64,000 nucleotides of DNA from Gammaproteobacteria bacterium (GTDB lineage Bacteria; Pseudomonadota; Gammaproteobacteria; Arenicellales; Arenicellaceae): the NCBI GenBank assembly GCA_013002025.1, contig JABDKW010000025.1:62001-126000 (forward strand), written 5' to 3'. The notes beneath the pieces are model-generated. The model did no database searches. It saw only the letters and a program-made list of their open reading frames with translations, and was not told the origin of the DNA. The stretch's first letter is position 1. Each line of letters begins with the position of its first letter. Both the position numbers and the translations under genes were made by a program. Positions 1-6,592 of this stretch are shown in pieces.

Positions 1-272
1 TGGAGGCGCTTATTCGACTTGAATACGATCTGGTTGACCGCAAATGGCGCAGCCGGGCGATCAGGATTGGCCTGGTTGTACTTATCCAACTCGTCGGTTA
101 GAAACTGCAGCCAGCCTTCAAACTCCCCCTCACCCCGGGCATTCAGGGCCGGAAACGAGCCAACAATACCCGCTTTGCACTGCTCCAGCACGAGCTCTTT
201 GCCGGACACAATAAACATGGGCGCCGCAATAACCGGCAAACGAAGATTTTGTAGAATTTCAGGGGTCGACAT
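1..272 (-). CDS. Nitronate monooxygenase (2-nitropropane dioxygenase family), 5' part only
   Basis: FMN-dependent enzymes of this family oxidise alkyl nitronates such as propionate 3-nitronate to carbonyl compounds. Only the first 90 codons lie in the window; the frame is open through position 1. The protein starts MSTPEILQNLRLPVIAAPMF, with the typical family opening PVIAAPMF (residues 13-20), then GIVGSFPALNARG (35-47) and FAVNQIV near residue 80, which match the first strands of the TIM barrel. The ATG at 270-272 begins right before the conserved N-terminus. The catalytic histidine lies beyond the window and was not seen. Assignment comes from recognised family motifs; a related enoyl-ACP reductase II-like protein is possible but less likely. 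Confidence 0.85.
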   Translation of the reverse strand, partial: MSTPEILQNLRLPVIAAPMFIVSGKELVLEQCKAGIVGSFPALNARGEGEFEGWLQFLTDELDKYNQANPDRPAAPFAVNQIVFKSNKRL

Positions 273-367
273 TCTGTAGGCGCTCCAGCCAAGTAAAGGC
301 GAAACCATACCCGTTTTGCAGGCGTGGTTCAATAGAGCTCAATCGCTGACCGGCCGGCCACCTCAGA
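273..367. other. Short spacer upstream of the nitronate monooxygenase gene
   Basis: The stretch separates the truncated monooxygenase gene from the pseudogene remnant, both on the minus strand. I see no convincing promoter or hairpin terminator in it. Confidence 0.4.
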
Positions 368-658
368 CTATTCGACGGACGTCAGTTTTTCTGTTAGCTG
401 CGCCAACATTTGTTGCAAGGCTGGAACGTTTTTATGGCTAAGTGGCAGCCGTTCGATGGCCTCAACTGCCTTCTTTTGGTCCCAAATTGCACGCTCGAAC
501 TCTGCCTCCTGAAACAGGCGCGACTACTCCTGTTGCGCGGCTATCCAGTTGTCGATACTCGTCTGCGCCCATGCCTCAACATTTATAGCAACTTCTTATG
601 GTTCTGATTCTACTGATTGCGCTAATTCTTTTGGCAGATGCTCAAATAAAGATCACAT
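368..658 (-). pseudogene. Decayed small gene with three in-frame stop codons
   Basis: Read from an ATG at 656-658, the frame is protein-like over 96 codons but is broken by TGA at 653-655, TAA at 596-598 and TAG at 524-526, and ends at a normal TAG (368-370). Between the stops the translation reads like a helical, charged soluble protein: FEHLPKELAQSVESEP, then EVAINVEAWAQTSIDNW, then SRLFQEAEFERAIWDQKKAV and ERLPLSHKNVPALQQML. The composition (Ala, Glu, Gln, Leu rich, few rare residues) looks coding, unlike the other frames. I do not recognise the family. It sits upstream of the nitronate monooxygenase gene on the same strand, so it may once have been cotranscribed. The three stops make a sequencing error unlikely. 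The alternative is a chance coding-like frame. Confidence 0.5.
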
Positions 659-871
659 CAAAACAGAGAGGTGCCGTACACCGGACTGCAGTTTTACGGA
701 GCGGATCCTGCGCAAGCCTGCGCTGGATGGCAGCTGAAACGAGAATCATTATATATTCTGTACAAAATTTAATATTGGTTTGATCATTCCTACAGGTTAT
801 TTCATACATGAACACATACCATTTTTATTTCACTGATTCCGACCGCATATTATCCACCGTATGGAGGCTCA
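659..871. other. AT-rich gap with a possible promoter
   Basis: About 210 bases without a supported gene. The right half is AT-rich compared with the flanks. A TATTAT hexamer at 848-853 could be a -10 element for the small ORFs that follow, but no good -35 hexamer is visible. Nothing else was identified. Confidence 0.25.
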
Positions 872-910
872 ATGAGCATCTCATGCGAGAACAAATCGGT
901 TTTATATTAA
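872..910 (+). CDS. Possible 12-codon leader peptide
   Basis: ATG at 872 is preceded by a strong Shine-Dalgarno GGAGG at 863-867 with a 4-base spacer, unusually good for this window. The frame reads MSISCENKSVLY and stops at TAA (908-910), 20 bases before the next small ORF. The start codon lies in a small palindrome, ATGAG/CTCAT (872-884), which could pair and hide it. A role as a leader peptide or translational-coupling element for the downstream 23-codon ORF is an inference; the ORF could also be chance. Confidence 0.3.
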   Translation: MSISCENKSVLY

Positions 911-930
911 TTGTTTAAAGGTGAAAACTA

Positions 931-1002
931 ATGGAAATTATGATTTATGTAACCCTTGCACTTTTAGCATTGGTCGCATTTAACGAACACACAGATCACT
1001 AG
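931..1002 (+). CDS. Possible 23-residue single-span membrane microprotein
   Basis: ATG at 931 follows AAAGGTG, a reasonable ribosome-binding site about 7 bases away. The peptide MEIMIYVTLALLALVAFNEH plus three residues has one uninterrupted hydrophobic stretch (residues 3-17) and a short polar C-terminus, the usual shape of bacterial small membrane proteins. It lies in an otherwise gene-free AT-rich stretch, 20 bases after a 12-codon ORF with a strong ribosome-binding site. No family is recognised. No homology evidence is available here, so the call rests on start context and hydrophobicity only. Confidence 0.4.
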   Translation: MEIMIYVTLALLALVAFNEHTDH

Positions 1003-1033
1003 TCACTCGCGACGTTCTTGATCTAACACGTCC

Positions 1034-1070
1034 TTAAAAAACAGCACCCGGGTGGAAATCTGTCCACCCG
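1034..1070 (-). terminator. Rho-independent terminator of the SuhB-like/cation transporter operon
   Basis: Perfect 8-bp stem CGGGTGGA (1049-1056) / TCCACCCG (1063-1070) with a 6-base loop. On the minus strand it is followed by a T-run (complement of 1036-1041). It lies 43 bases after the stop of the minus-strand cation transporter gene. Confidence 0.8.
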
Positions 1071-1112
1071 TTGGGCAGGCGCAAGCTGGTCTCGCCCCTG
1101 CCCCTCAGGAAG

Positions 1113-1724
1113 TTAACTGGAGATTTGTTCGGCTCTTGCCTGTTGGATAATTTGTACTGCGGAATGGCTAAACAGGCCGGCCAGAGCAAAGGCCACCATC
1201 AAATCAGGCCAGTGCGACCCGCTCAGCACCACCACTCCGGCAGCCAGTAGCACCGCAATATTGCCAATCGCATCATTACGGCTACATAGCCAAACCGACC
1301 GTACGTTGGCATCCCCGTCGCGGTATTTCATCAATAACACGACGCTGGTGATGTTTGCCATTAATGCAGCAATTGCAACCGACCCCATGATGGGCGCGCT
1401 CGGGCTGTTGGCAACCACCACATAATACAAGGTGGACCCCAATACCCACAGTGCCAGGCCCAGCAGACTAAAGCCTTTGATGAGGGCGACATTGCTACGG
1501 GTGGCAGCAGGCTTGCCAACCGCCCACAAACTCAGTGCGTAGGTTGCGGAGTCCCCCAGGAAATCCAGCGCATCGGCCTTCAATGATTGCGACTCCCCTA
1601 CCACACCGAAGGTCATTTCGACCAGAAACATAACGGCATTAATAACAATGACGACCAACAATACGCGGCGATATTGCGCGCTGGCGCCGGTAAAATCTGC
1701 GTGGCTTTGGCACTGTCCCGACAT
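1113..1724 (-). CDS. Small cation diffusion facilitator-like transporter
   Basis: Integral membrane protein of 203 residues with about six hydrophobic segments, fitting a cation transporter of the CDF (CzcD/DmeF-like) superfamily that exchanges divalent metal ions for protons. The second helix carries D51, D54 and D58 in ADALDFLGDS, matching the metal-binding CDF helix. The fifth helix has C147-x3-D151 in CSRNDAIGN where many CDF proteins have H-x3-D. It lacks the cytoplasmic C-terminal metal-sensing domain, so it is shorter than the usual ~300 residues. Its ATG is 4 bases after the stop of the SuhB-like gene, with AAGG just upstream, indicating one operon. The transported metal cannot be told from sequence. 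Confidence 0.75.
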   Translation of the reverse strand: MSGQCQSHADFTGASAQYRRVLLVVIVINAVMFLVEMTFGVVGESQSLKADALDFLGDSATYALSLWAVGKPAATRSNVALIKGFSLLGLALWVLGSTLYYVVVANSPSAPIMGSVAIAALMANITSVVLLMKYRDGDANVRSVWLCSRNDAIGNIAVLLAAGVVVLSGSHWPDLMVAFALAGLFSHSAVQIIQQARAEQISS

Positions 1725-1728
1725 AGCC

Positions 1729-2523
1729 TTAGTATAACGTTACGGTGGTTTGCAATATGTCTTTGTGCACCGCGGGTGTAGCAGCCAAAATATTTCCGCT
1801 GCTCAGATAGCCATTTTCCCCCGCGAGGTCCGTGACCTGACCGCCGGCCTCCTGCACGATAAGCGCCCCTGCGGCAATATCCCAGATACTCAGATTCGCT
1901 TCCCAAAACCCTTCGTATCGCCCGGCTGCCACGTAAGCCAGATCCAGCGCGGCCGCGCCCAACCTTCTGATACCGCTGGTGCGCTGGGCCATAAGACTGC
2001 GCACAGTTTCAACAAAAGGATCTAGTGTTTGCAAAGTCGGGCCGCCATAGGGCACGCCAGTTGCCAATAAAGCGCCCTCAATCCCAGTACTGTTTGACAC
2101 AGATATCGGTTGACCATTGAGGCTCGCGCCCTGACCTTTAAGGGCGCTGAACATTTCATCTTTACAAGGATCGTACACCACGCCGCAGATCGGTTGCTTG
2201 TCCTGCAGAACAGCAATGGAAACCGCGTAGTGGGCAATGCCGCGCAGAAAATTTGTGGTGCCATCCAGCGGGTCAACTACCCAGGTAATATCCTGCCCCA
2301 GCGCCTTTCCCGCGCCAAATTCCTCACCCAGAATCACATGGTCACTGAAGTGCTCTGCCACCAACTGCGCTATTCTTCGCTCGGCTTCGCGGTCAACCTC
2401 GGAAACATAATCATGTAATCCCTTCTGCTCCACCGTTAACTCGCCCACACGTGCGGCTGATTGATTTATATGCGCTCCGGCCTGCCTTGCAGCATGCTCT
2501 GCCAGTTGTAGATATTCCTGCAT
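1729..2523 (-). CDS. Inositol monophosphatase family protein (SuhB/CysQ-like)
   Basis: Predicted Mg-dependent sugar- or inositol-phosphate phosphatase, 264 residues, the usual family size. Visible motifs are GEEFG (66-70), WVVDPLDGTTNF (81-92) with the metal-binding aspartates D84 and D87, and the C-terminal SIWDIAAGALIVQEAGG motif whose WD aspartate binds the third metal. The ATG at 2521-2523 was chosen because GGAG stands five bases upstream and the family N-terminus begins there; the frame runs 40 codons further upstream but that part crosses tandem repeats and a terminator. It is followed 4 bases later by the cation transporter gene. True SuhB, which also helps rRNA antitermination, normally occurs once per genome; this could be a paralogue. 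Confidence 0.85.
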   Translation of the reverse strand: MQEYLQLAEHAARQAGAHINQSAARVGELTVEQKGLHDYVSEVDREAERRIAQLVAEHFSDHVILGEEFGAGKALGQDITWVVDPLDGTTNFLRGIAHYAVSIAVLQDKQPICGVVYDPCKDEMFSALKGQGASLNGQPISVSNSTGIEGALLATGVPYGGPTLQTLDPFVETVRSLMAQRTSGIRRLGAAALDLAYVAAGRYEGFWEANLSIWDIAAGALIVQEAGGQVTDLAGENGYLSSGNILAATPAVHKDILQTTVTLY

Positions 2524-2562
2524 TATCACTCCGCAAAAGCCAAAGCAAAATGATACGCCAAT

Positions 2563-2623
2563 GTTGAATCCCTGTGTTGAATTCGGAAGTTGAATTCGGA
2601 TGTTGAATTCCAAAGTTGAATCA
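2563..2623. repeat. 13-bp direct tandem repeat, about 4.7 copies, in the SuhB-like 5' leader
   Basis: Units start at 2563, 2576, 2589, 2602 and 2615, each beginning GTTGAAT; the two central copies (GTTGAATTCGGAA and GTTGAATTCGGAT) differ at one base. The array lies between the minus-strand terminator at 2631-2655 and the SuhB-like start at 2523, so it should be in the leader or promoter of that gene. Confidence 0.9.
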
Positions 2624-2630
2624 ATGGCAC

Positions 2631-2655
2631 AAAAAACGGCCACCCTGGGTGGCCG
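2631..2655 (-). terminator. Rho-independent terminator of the TetR gene
   Basis: Perfect 8-bp stem CGGCCACC / GGTGGCCG (2637-2655) with a three-base loop, followed on the minus strand by six T (complement of 2631-2636). It lies about 55 bases after the stop of the TetR-family gene and insulates it from the SuhB-like operon. Confidence 0.9.
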
Positions 2656-2708
2656 CAGTTTTATGCTCCGGGCTTTCGCATGCCGGACACAGTTTCATGC
2701 AATACTGT

Positions 2709-3296
2709 CTATTCCCTGGCGTGCAAGTAGGCGTCCAATCCGTGAGGGATCAATCTGCCGACTTGCCGCGCAACTGTCTGCAGGTCTTTATTGCCTTCCG
2801 TATCGAGCAACCAGCCTTGAATCGTGCCAATTAAAGCGCCGGCGTAAAAATCCGAAATGGTATCTAACTGATCACGGTCAAAATTGTAATTGAACTGGAA
2901 CAGGATTCGATCAGCGATGAGCTTGGAAAGAAGACGTTTGAGCAGCGACAGGCATTGAATGCCCGCCTGCCCGGTAAACGCCGCGCGCATCATGTTGCGC
3001 TCCTTATTACACTCCTCGATGATATTGATAAAACCTAATTCAACAACTTCTTCTCGCCCAAGATCTTCGCGCGTCGAAATCGACTCAAAATAGGCCTTGC
3101 TCTTGGCAAATAAAGCTTCGATCCGCGTGAGCAGTATCGATTGTTTACTATCAAAGTTAGAGTAGAATGTCTGCCGACTCACTCCGGCCGTTCGCGTGAG
3201 CTCGCCAATGGTGATTTCGTCGATGGTCTTGTTTTGCAGGTGGTGTGCAAGGGCGACCTGAAGTTTTTCTTGACTGCGTCGTTTTCTGAGATCCAT
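2709..3296 (-). CDS. TetR/AcrR family transcriptional regulator
   Basis: 195-residue one-component regulator. The N-terminal DNA-binding domain is clear: IDEITIGELTRTAGVSRQTF (about residues 24-43) followed by YSNFDSKQSIL, the standard TetR helix-turn-helix. The C-terminal two thirds are helical, as expected for the ligand-binding dimer domain. It is monocistronic: its own terminator follows, and the divergent neighbour is a lipoprotein gene that begins 183 bases away. A TTAATC/GATTAA inverted repeat in the shared upstream region could be its operator. Ligand and targets are unknown; the divergent lipoprotein/barrel pair is the natural candidate target. Confidence 0.9.
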   Translation of the reverse strand: MDLRKRRSQEKLQVALAHHLQNKTIDEITIGELTRTAGVSRQTFYSNFDSKQSILLTRIEALFAKSKAYFESISTREDLGREEVVELGFINIIEECNKERNMMRAAFTGQAGIQCLSLLKRLLSKLIADRILFQFNYNFDRDQLDTISDFYAGALIGTIQGWLLDTEGNKDLQTVARQVGRLIPHGLDAYLHARE

Positions 3297-3337
3297 GGTA
3301 ACTCTTATGGGTTGCTAAATTAGGATGTGATATTAAA

Positions 3338-3357
3338 TTAATCTCGACAACGATTAA
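3338..3357. promoter_or_regulatory. Inverted repeat, candidate TetR operator
   Basis: TTAATC (3338-3343) and GATTAA (3352-3357) are separated by 8 bases, about 40 bases upstream of the TetR start codon and 120 bases upstream of the divergent lipoprotein gene. The spacing is compatible with TetR-type operators but the arms are short and AT-rich, so chance is possible. Confidence 0.3.
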
Positions 3358-3478
3358 TCGCGTGACGAATGATTATCAATTCTTCCTGCCCCGAGTTACG
3401 ACATAGAACGTCCAGTCCCCCGACCCGTGACCAATAAGAATTAAACACGATTCATATTAACTATAGAACGAATTTGCA

Positions 3479-4099
3479 ATGAATGTTACGAATCTTCACA
3501 CTTTGTATAGGAATAAATCTACTTATCACGATACAAGGCATAATGACCGCCAAAAGTCTCGTCGGCGACCTCCTTTTCTCACAATTGGGCTGATGGTTGG
3601 GCTGATAGCGGGATGCTCGGCTCCGGTAAGCGAATCCCTCTGGCCAGACAATATTCCGCCTCGATCATATTTTATAGAGCAATATACAGCCGAGTCAGAC
3701 ACCACTCCATCGGCCCGCCGGATAGCACGTCACTTAAAATGGATACGCCGCTTTTATGAGGGTTCGGTGCTGTACCCACTAGGCTGGAACCGCATGACCG
3801 AATTGTTATTGCAAAGCCTCGATGAGGCCAGCGAAAAAGCGCAAGCGCAGCGACGGCTCTACGAGCTAGGCCGCGTGATAGTAGGCGAGTGGGCACGGCA
3901 TAACGATGTTCGTAAAATCAATTCAGCCAACGTAGCAACCTGGGGCAGCGCGCTGCGAACAGCAGCCGAAGAAAATGAACAATTAGAGTTTATCAGTCAG
4001 GTTGAGCGAGATGTTGCCGGGCTTATTGAGGGGCGACTGAAATCGTCCGAAATTAAGCGGCAACGATACTATCCACCGGCCGAGCATGATAACTTCTAG
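3479..4099 (+). CDS. Hypothetical lipoprotein
   Basis: 206 residues with a lipoprotein signal: a basic segment (QKSRRRPP, residues 25-32), a hydrophobic stretch and the lipobox LIAGC with lipidated Cys46, followed by Ser. The n-region is long (about 30 residues), so translation could begin later, but no better start with a ribosome-binding site is visible. The mature part is polar and mostly helical, with no motif I recognise. It is followed 60 bases downstream by a predicted outer-membrane barrel gene on the same strand, suggesting that the two act together in the outer membrane, possibly under the divergent TetR regulator. Function unknown. Confidence 0.75.
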   Translation: MNVTNLHTLYRNKSTYHDTRHNDRQKSRRRPPFLTIGLMVGLIAGCSAPVSESLWPDNIPPRSYFIEQYTAESDTTPSARRIARHLKWIRRFYEGSVLYPLGWNRMTELLLQSLDEASEKAQAQRRLYELGRVIVGEWARHNDVRKINSANVATWGSALRTAAEENEQLEFISQVERDVAGLIEGRLKSSEIKRQRYYPPAEHDNF

Positions 4100-4159
4100 A
4101 TAATCGCCTATGCTGTGCCCTATCAATGAGGCTACAGCGTTGACCGAGTTTGTAACCGT

Positions 4160-5290
4160 ATGTACCAACCAGCCAAAACCTCCATTCAGCGACCGTGCAG
4201 AATTGCATTGCTATGTTGCGCGCTGCTGTTGCCGTGCCTCGCGGTTGCCGCCAACGCTGGGGGAACTGACGCTCCAGAGATGGCGGCAGCAGCGCCTGCG
4301 CCGCAGTCGGCGGAGGTGTCGCGACAACCAGCAGAACAGGAAACAGATAAGCCCGCCCAGCACAAGTGTCGGTTTCACGCGTCAAGTGAAGAATGGGTAG
4401 ATGAGTTACGCAGTGATACCCATACCCGATTGTGCCGGACGGCGGCCTGGCTTGATGGCCTGTTTGGCGATGAGCATGAATTCGATGGTTCAGACTTTAC
4501 TGGCAAGCTTTCCATCGGTTTCCGTCAGGATGAGGCGGACGGCTTTGACCCGCGCTTGCGGGTTCGGATTCGCACCGAGTTGCCCAATGTCAGCAATCGA
4601 TTAAATGCCTTTATCGGGCGTGTCGAAGAAGATAGCTACATCAGCAACACTGAAACTCGACAGGACACCATCAGTACGGTAGGACTGCGATCCACCAATG
4701 ATGATGAAGATGAGTGGCTATTCGGTTTAGGTTACCGAAATCCGCATCATCACTCCAAGGGTTTGGATTATTCGGTTGGCGCAAAAATCAGCAGCGGCTT
4801 TAATCCCTATGCTAAGATCGCGCACCGTTACTTATTCGAGACCGGCGCGGCAAACTATTGGCGCACCACGCAAACTGTCTTTTGGCGGCGGGACGAAAAG
4901 TTTGGAGTCAGCTCTCGGCTCGAGTACACCAAAATTATCGACGACCGTAATATTTTCGAATGGGATAATTCTGCAAAGTACACCGAGGAGGCCGAACAAT
5001 GGGAATGGGTTAGCGGCATCAGCCTGCACCATTCGTTTAGCGACTATCGGGGGATTTCATCCCGGCTATATGTGCGCGGCGAAGAGAAAAATCCGGTCTC
5101 AATCCCGGAGTACGGCGTAAACCTCACCTACATACGTGAACTTTGGCGCCCCTGGCTATTCGTTGAGACCGGCGTGGACCTGCGCTGGGAAAAAGAATTG
5201 CCGACACAGCGCTATGAAAACGTGGTGCGCTTTGGCCTGCAATTTGAAATGTTGTTGGGTGATTATTACCGCCGCAGAAAAAACGACTAA
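4160..5290 (+). CDS. Hypothetical outer-membrane beta-barrel protein
   Basis: 376 residues with a signal peptide (hydrophobic residues 14-30, likely cut after AANA), a low-complexity Ala/Pro/Glu linker (about 34-72) and a long C-terminal region of alternating polar/hydrophobic strands typical of a beta barrel: for example KLSIGFRQDE, LRVRIRTELP and DYSVGAKISSGF, ending in YENVVRFGLQFEML. The Cys in HKCRF and the Cys in RLCRTAAW could form a disulphide in the periplasmic part. It follows the lipoprotein gene by 60 bases. No specific transport or enzymatic activity can be inferred. Confidence 0.7.
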   Translation: MYQPAKTSIQRPCRIALLCCALLLPCLAVAANAGGTDAPEMAAAAPAPQSAEVSRQPAEQETDKPAQHKCRFHASSEEWVDELRSDTHTRLCRTAAWLDGLFGDEHEFDGSDFTGKLSIGFRQDEADGFDPRLRVRIRTELPNVSNRLNAFIGRVEEDSYISNTETRQDTISTVGLRSTNDDEDEWLFGLGYRNPHHHSKGLDYSVGAKISSGFNPYAKIAHRYLFETGAANYWRTTQTVFWRRDEKFGVSSRLEYTKIIDDRNIFEWDNSAKYTEEAEQWEWVSGISLHHSFSDYRGISSRLYVRGEEKNPVSIPEYGVNLTYIRELWRPWLFVETGVDLRWEKELPTQRYENVVRFGLQFEMLLGDYYRRRKND

Positions 5291-5302
5291 CCACAATTTA
5301 CT

Positions 5303-5358
5303 ACTGACTTTTCACAACTGACTTTTCACTCCCTACTTCTCACTACCCACTTTAATAC
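5303..5358. repeat. 14-bp direct tandem repeat, 4 degenerate copies, abutting a start codon
   Basis: Units begin at 5303, 5317, 5331 and 5345; the first two are ACTGACTTTTCACA and ACTGACTTTTCACT, the others diverge. The array ends two bases before the ATG of the aminotransferase gene, so it occupies the place where a Shine-Dalgarno sequence would be expected, and none is visible. Confidence 0.8.
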
Positions 5359-5360
5359 CT

Positions 5361-6533
5361 ATGAGTTTTTATCCTCCCCGGCGTACGCTGATGGGCCCGG
5401 GCCCATCGGACGTCTACCCCCGTGTTTCCGAAGCCTTATCTCGCCCTACCATCGGTCACCTTGATCCTGAATTTATCCGGCTCATGGACGAAATCAAAGG
5501 CCTGCTCCAGTATGCCTTTCAAACTGACAACGCACTTACCCTGCCCGTATCAGCACCGGGCTCGGCTGGTATGGAAACCTGTTTCGTAAATTTATTCGAA
5601 CCTGGTGACCAGGTCATCGTGCTGCAAAATGGCGTGTTTGGTGGTCGCATGCAGGAAAATGTTACACGCCTCGGCGGCCAGGCAATCGTGGCGAAAACCC
5701 CCTGGGGCCGGGCAGTCGACTTAGAGCAGGCCGAATCGACCATAAAGCAACACCCTGAAGCAAAAGCGGTGGCGTTTGTACACGCAGAAACCTCAACCGG
5801 TGCCATGAGCGATGCCACCGCCTTGTGCAATATGGCCAGCTCGGCTGGGATGCTAAGCATCGTAGACACGGTGACCGGGCTTGGCGGTATCGAAGTAGCG
5901 GTGGATAAATGGGGTGCTGATGCCGTCTACAGCGGCACTCAAAAGTGTCTATCCTGCGTACCGGGCTTGTCCCCGGTTACCTTTAGCCCGCGCTCCCAAA
6001 AAGTCATCAGCAGCCGTAACACACCGGTGCAAAGCTGGTTCCTGGATTTGAATCTGGTCATGGCGTATTGGGGTGAAGGCACTCAGCGTGCCTACCACCA
6101 CACCGCACCGGTTAACGCCCTGTACGCCTTGCATGAGGCACTGACCATGTTAAAAGAGGAAGGATTACAGGCCAGTTGGCAACGCCATTCTGACAATCAT
6201 CAGGCGCTTAAGGCTGGTCTTAATGCGATGGGGCTGGAACTGATCGTTCCTGCCGAATCGAGACTACCGCAACTAAACGCAGTGGCCGTTCCAGAGAGCG
6301 TTGATGAGGCCCGAGTGCGCCAGCAGTTGCTGGCCGAGTTTAACCTCGAGATTGGAGCGGGCTTAGGCGAACTGGCTGGCCGCGTTTGGCGTATCGGGCT
6401 GATGGGCTGTAGTTCCAACCCGACCAATGTTCGCACCTGCCTGGCTGCGCTGGAGCATTGCCTGCTATCACAGGGTGTGAAGCTGGAGGCCGGTGCTGCA
6501 GTGGCCGCTGCCAGCGCACATTACGGCCATTAA
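5361..6533 (+). CDS. Class V aminotransferase, alanine/serine-glyoxylate aminotransferase family
   Basis: PLP enzyme of 390 residues, the usual length for alanine-glyoxylate or serine-glyoxylate aminotransferases. The N-terminal MGPGPSDVYPRV motif, D169 in SIVDTVTG (pairs with the pyridine nitrogen) and K195 in SGTQKCL (Schiff-base lysine) are all present, as is the C-terminal WRIGLMG motif that binds the substrate carboxylate. It probably converts glyoxylate to glycine with alanine or serine as donor. It stands alone between the barrel gene and mfd. The start has no visible ribosome-binding site because tandem repeats abut it. Substrate preference cannot be fixed from sequence. Confidence 0.88.
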   Translation: MSFYPPRRTLMGPGPSDVYPRVSEALSRPTIGHLDPEFIRLMDEIKGLLQYAFQTDNALTLPVSAPGSAGMETCFVNLFEPGDQVIVLQNGVFGGRMQENVTRLGGQAIVAKTPWGRAVDLEQAESTIKQHPEAKAVAFVHAETSTGAMSDATALCNMASSAGMLSIVDTVTGLGGIEVAVDKWGADAVYSGTQKCLSCVPGLSPVTFSPRSQKVISSRNTPVQSWFLDLNLVMAYWGEGTQRAYHHTAPVNALYALHEALTMLKEEGLQASWQRHSDNHQALKAGLNAMGLELIVPAESRLPQLNAVAVPESVDEARVRQQLLAEFNLEIGAGLGELAGRVWRIGLMGCSSNPTNVRTCLAALEHCLLSQGVKLEAGAAVAAASAHYGH

Positions 6534-6592
6534 TCCGGGTTACATAGCCACATCCTTACCGACCTCACGTTCGCGACTGCGAATAAGCTCCC

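Noticed and set aside
368-658. Selenocysteine or stop readthrough for the broken small gene
   Set aside because: Three different stop codons occur in the same frame and no SECIS-like structure is visible; gene decay is the simpler explanation.
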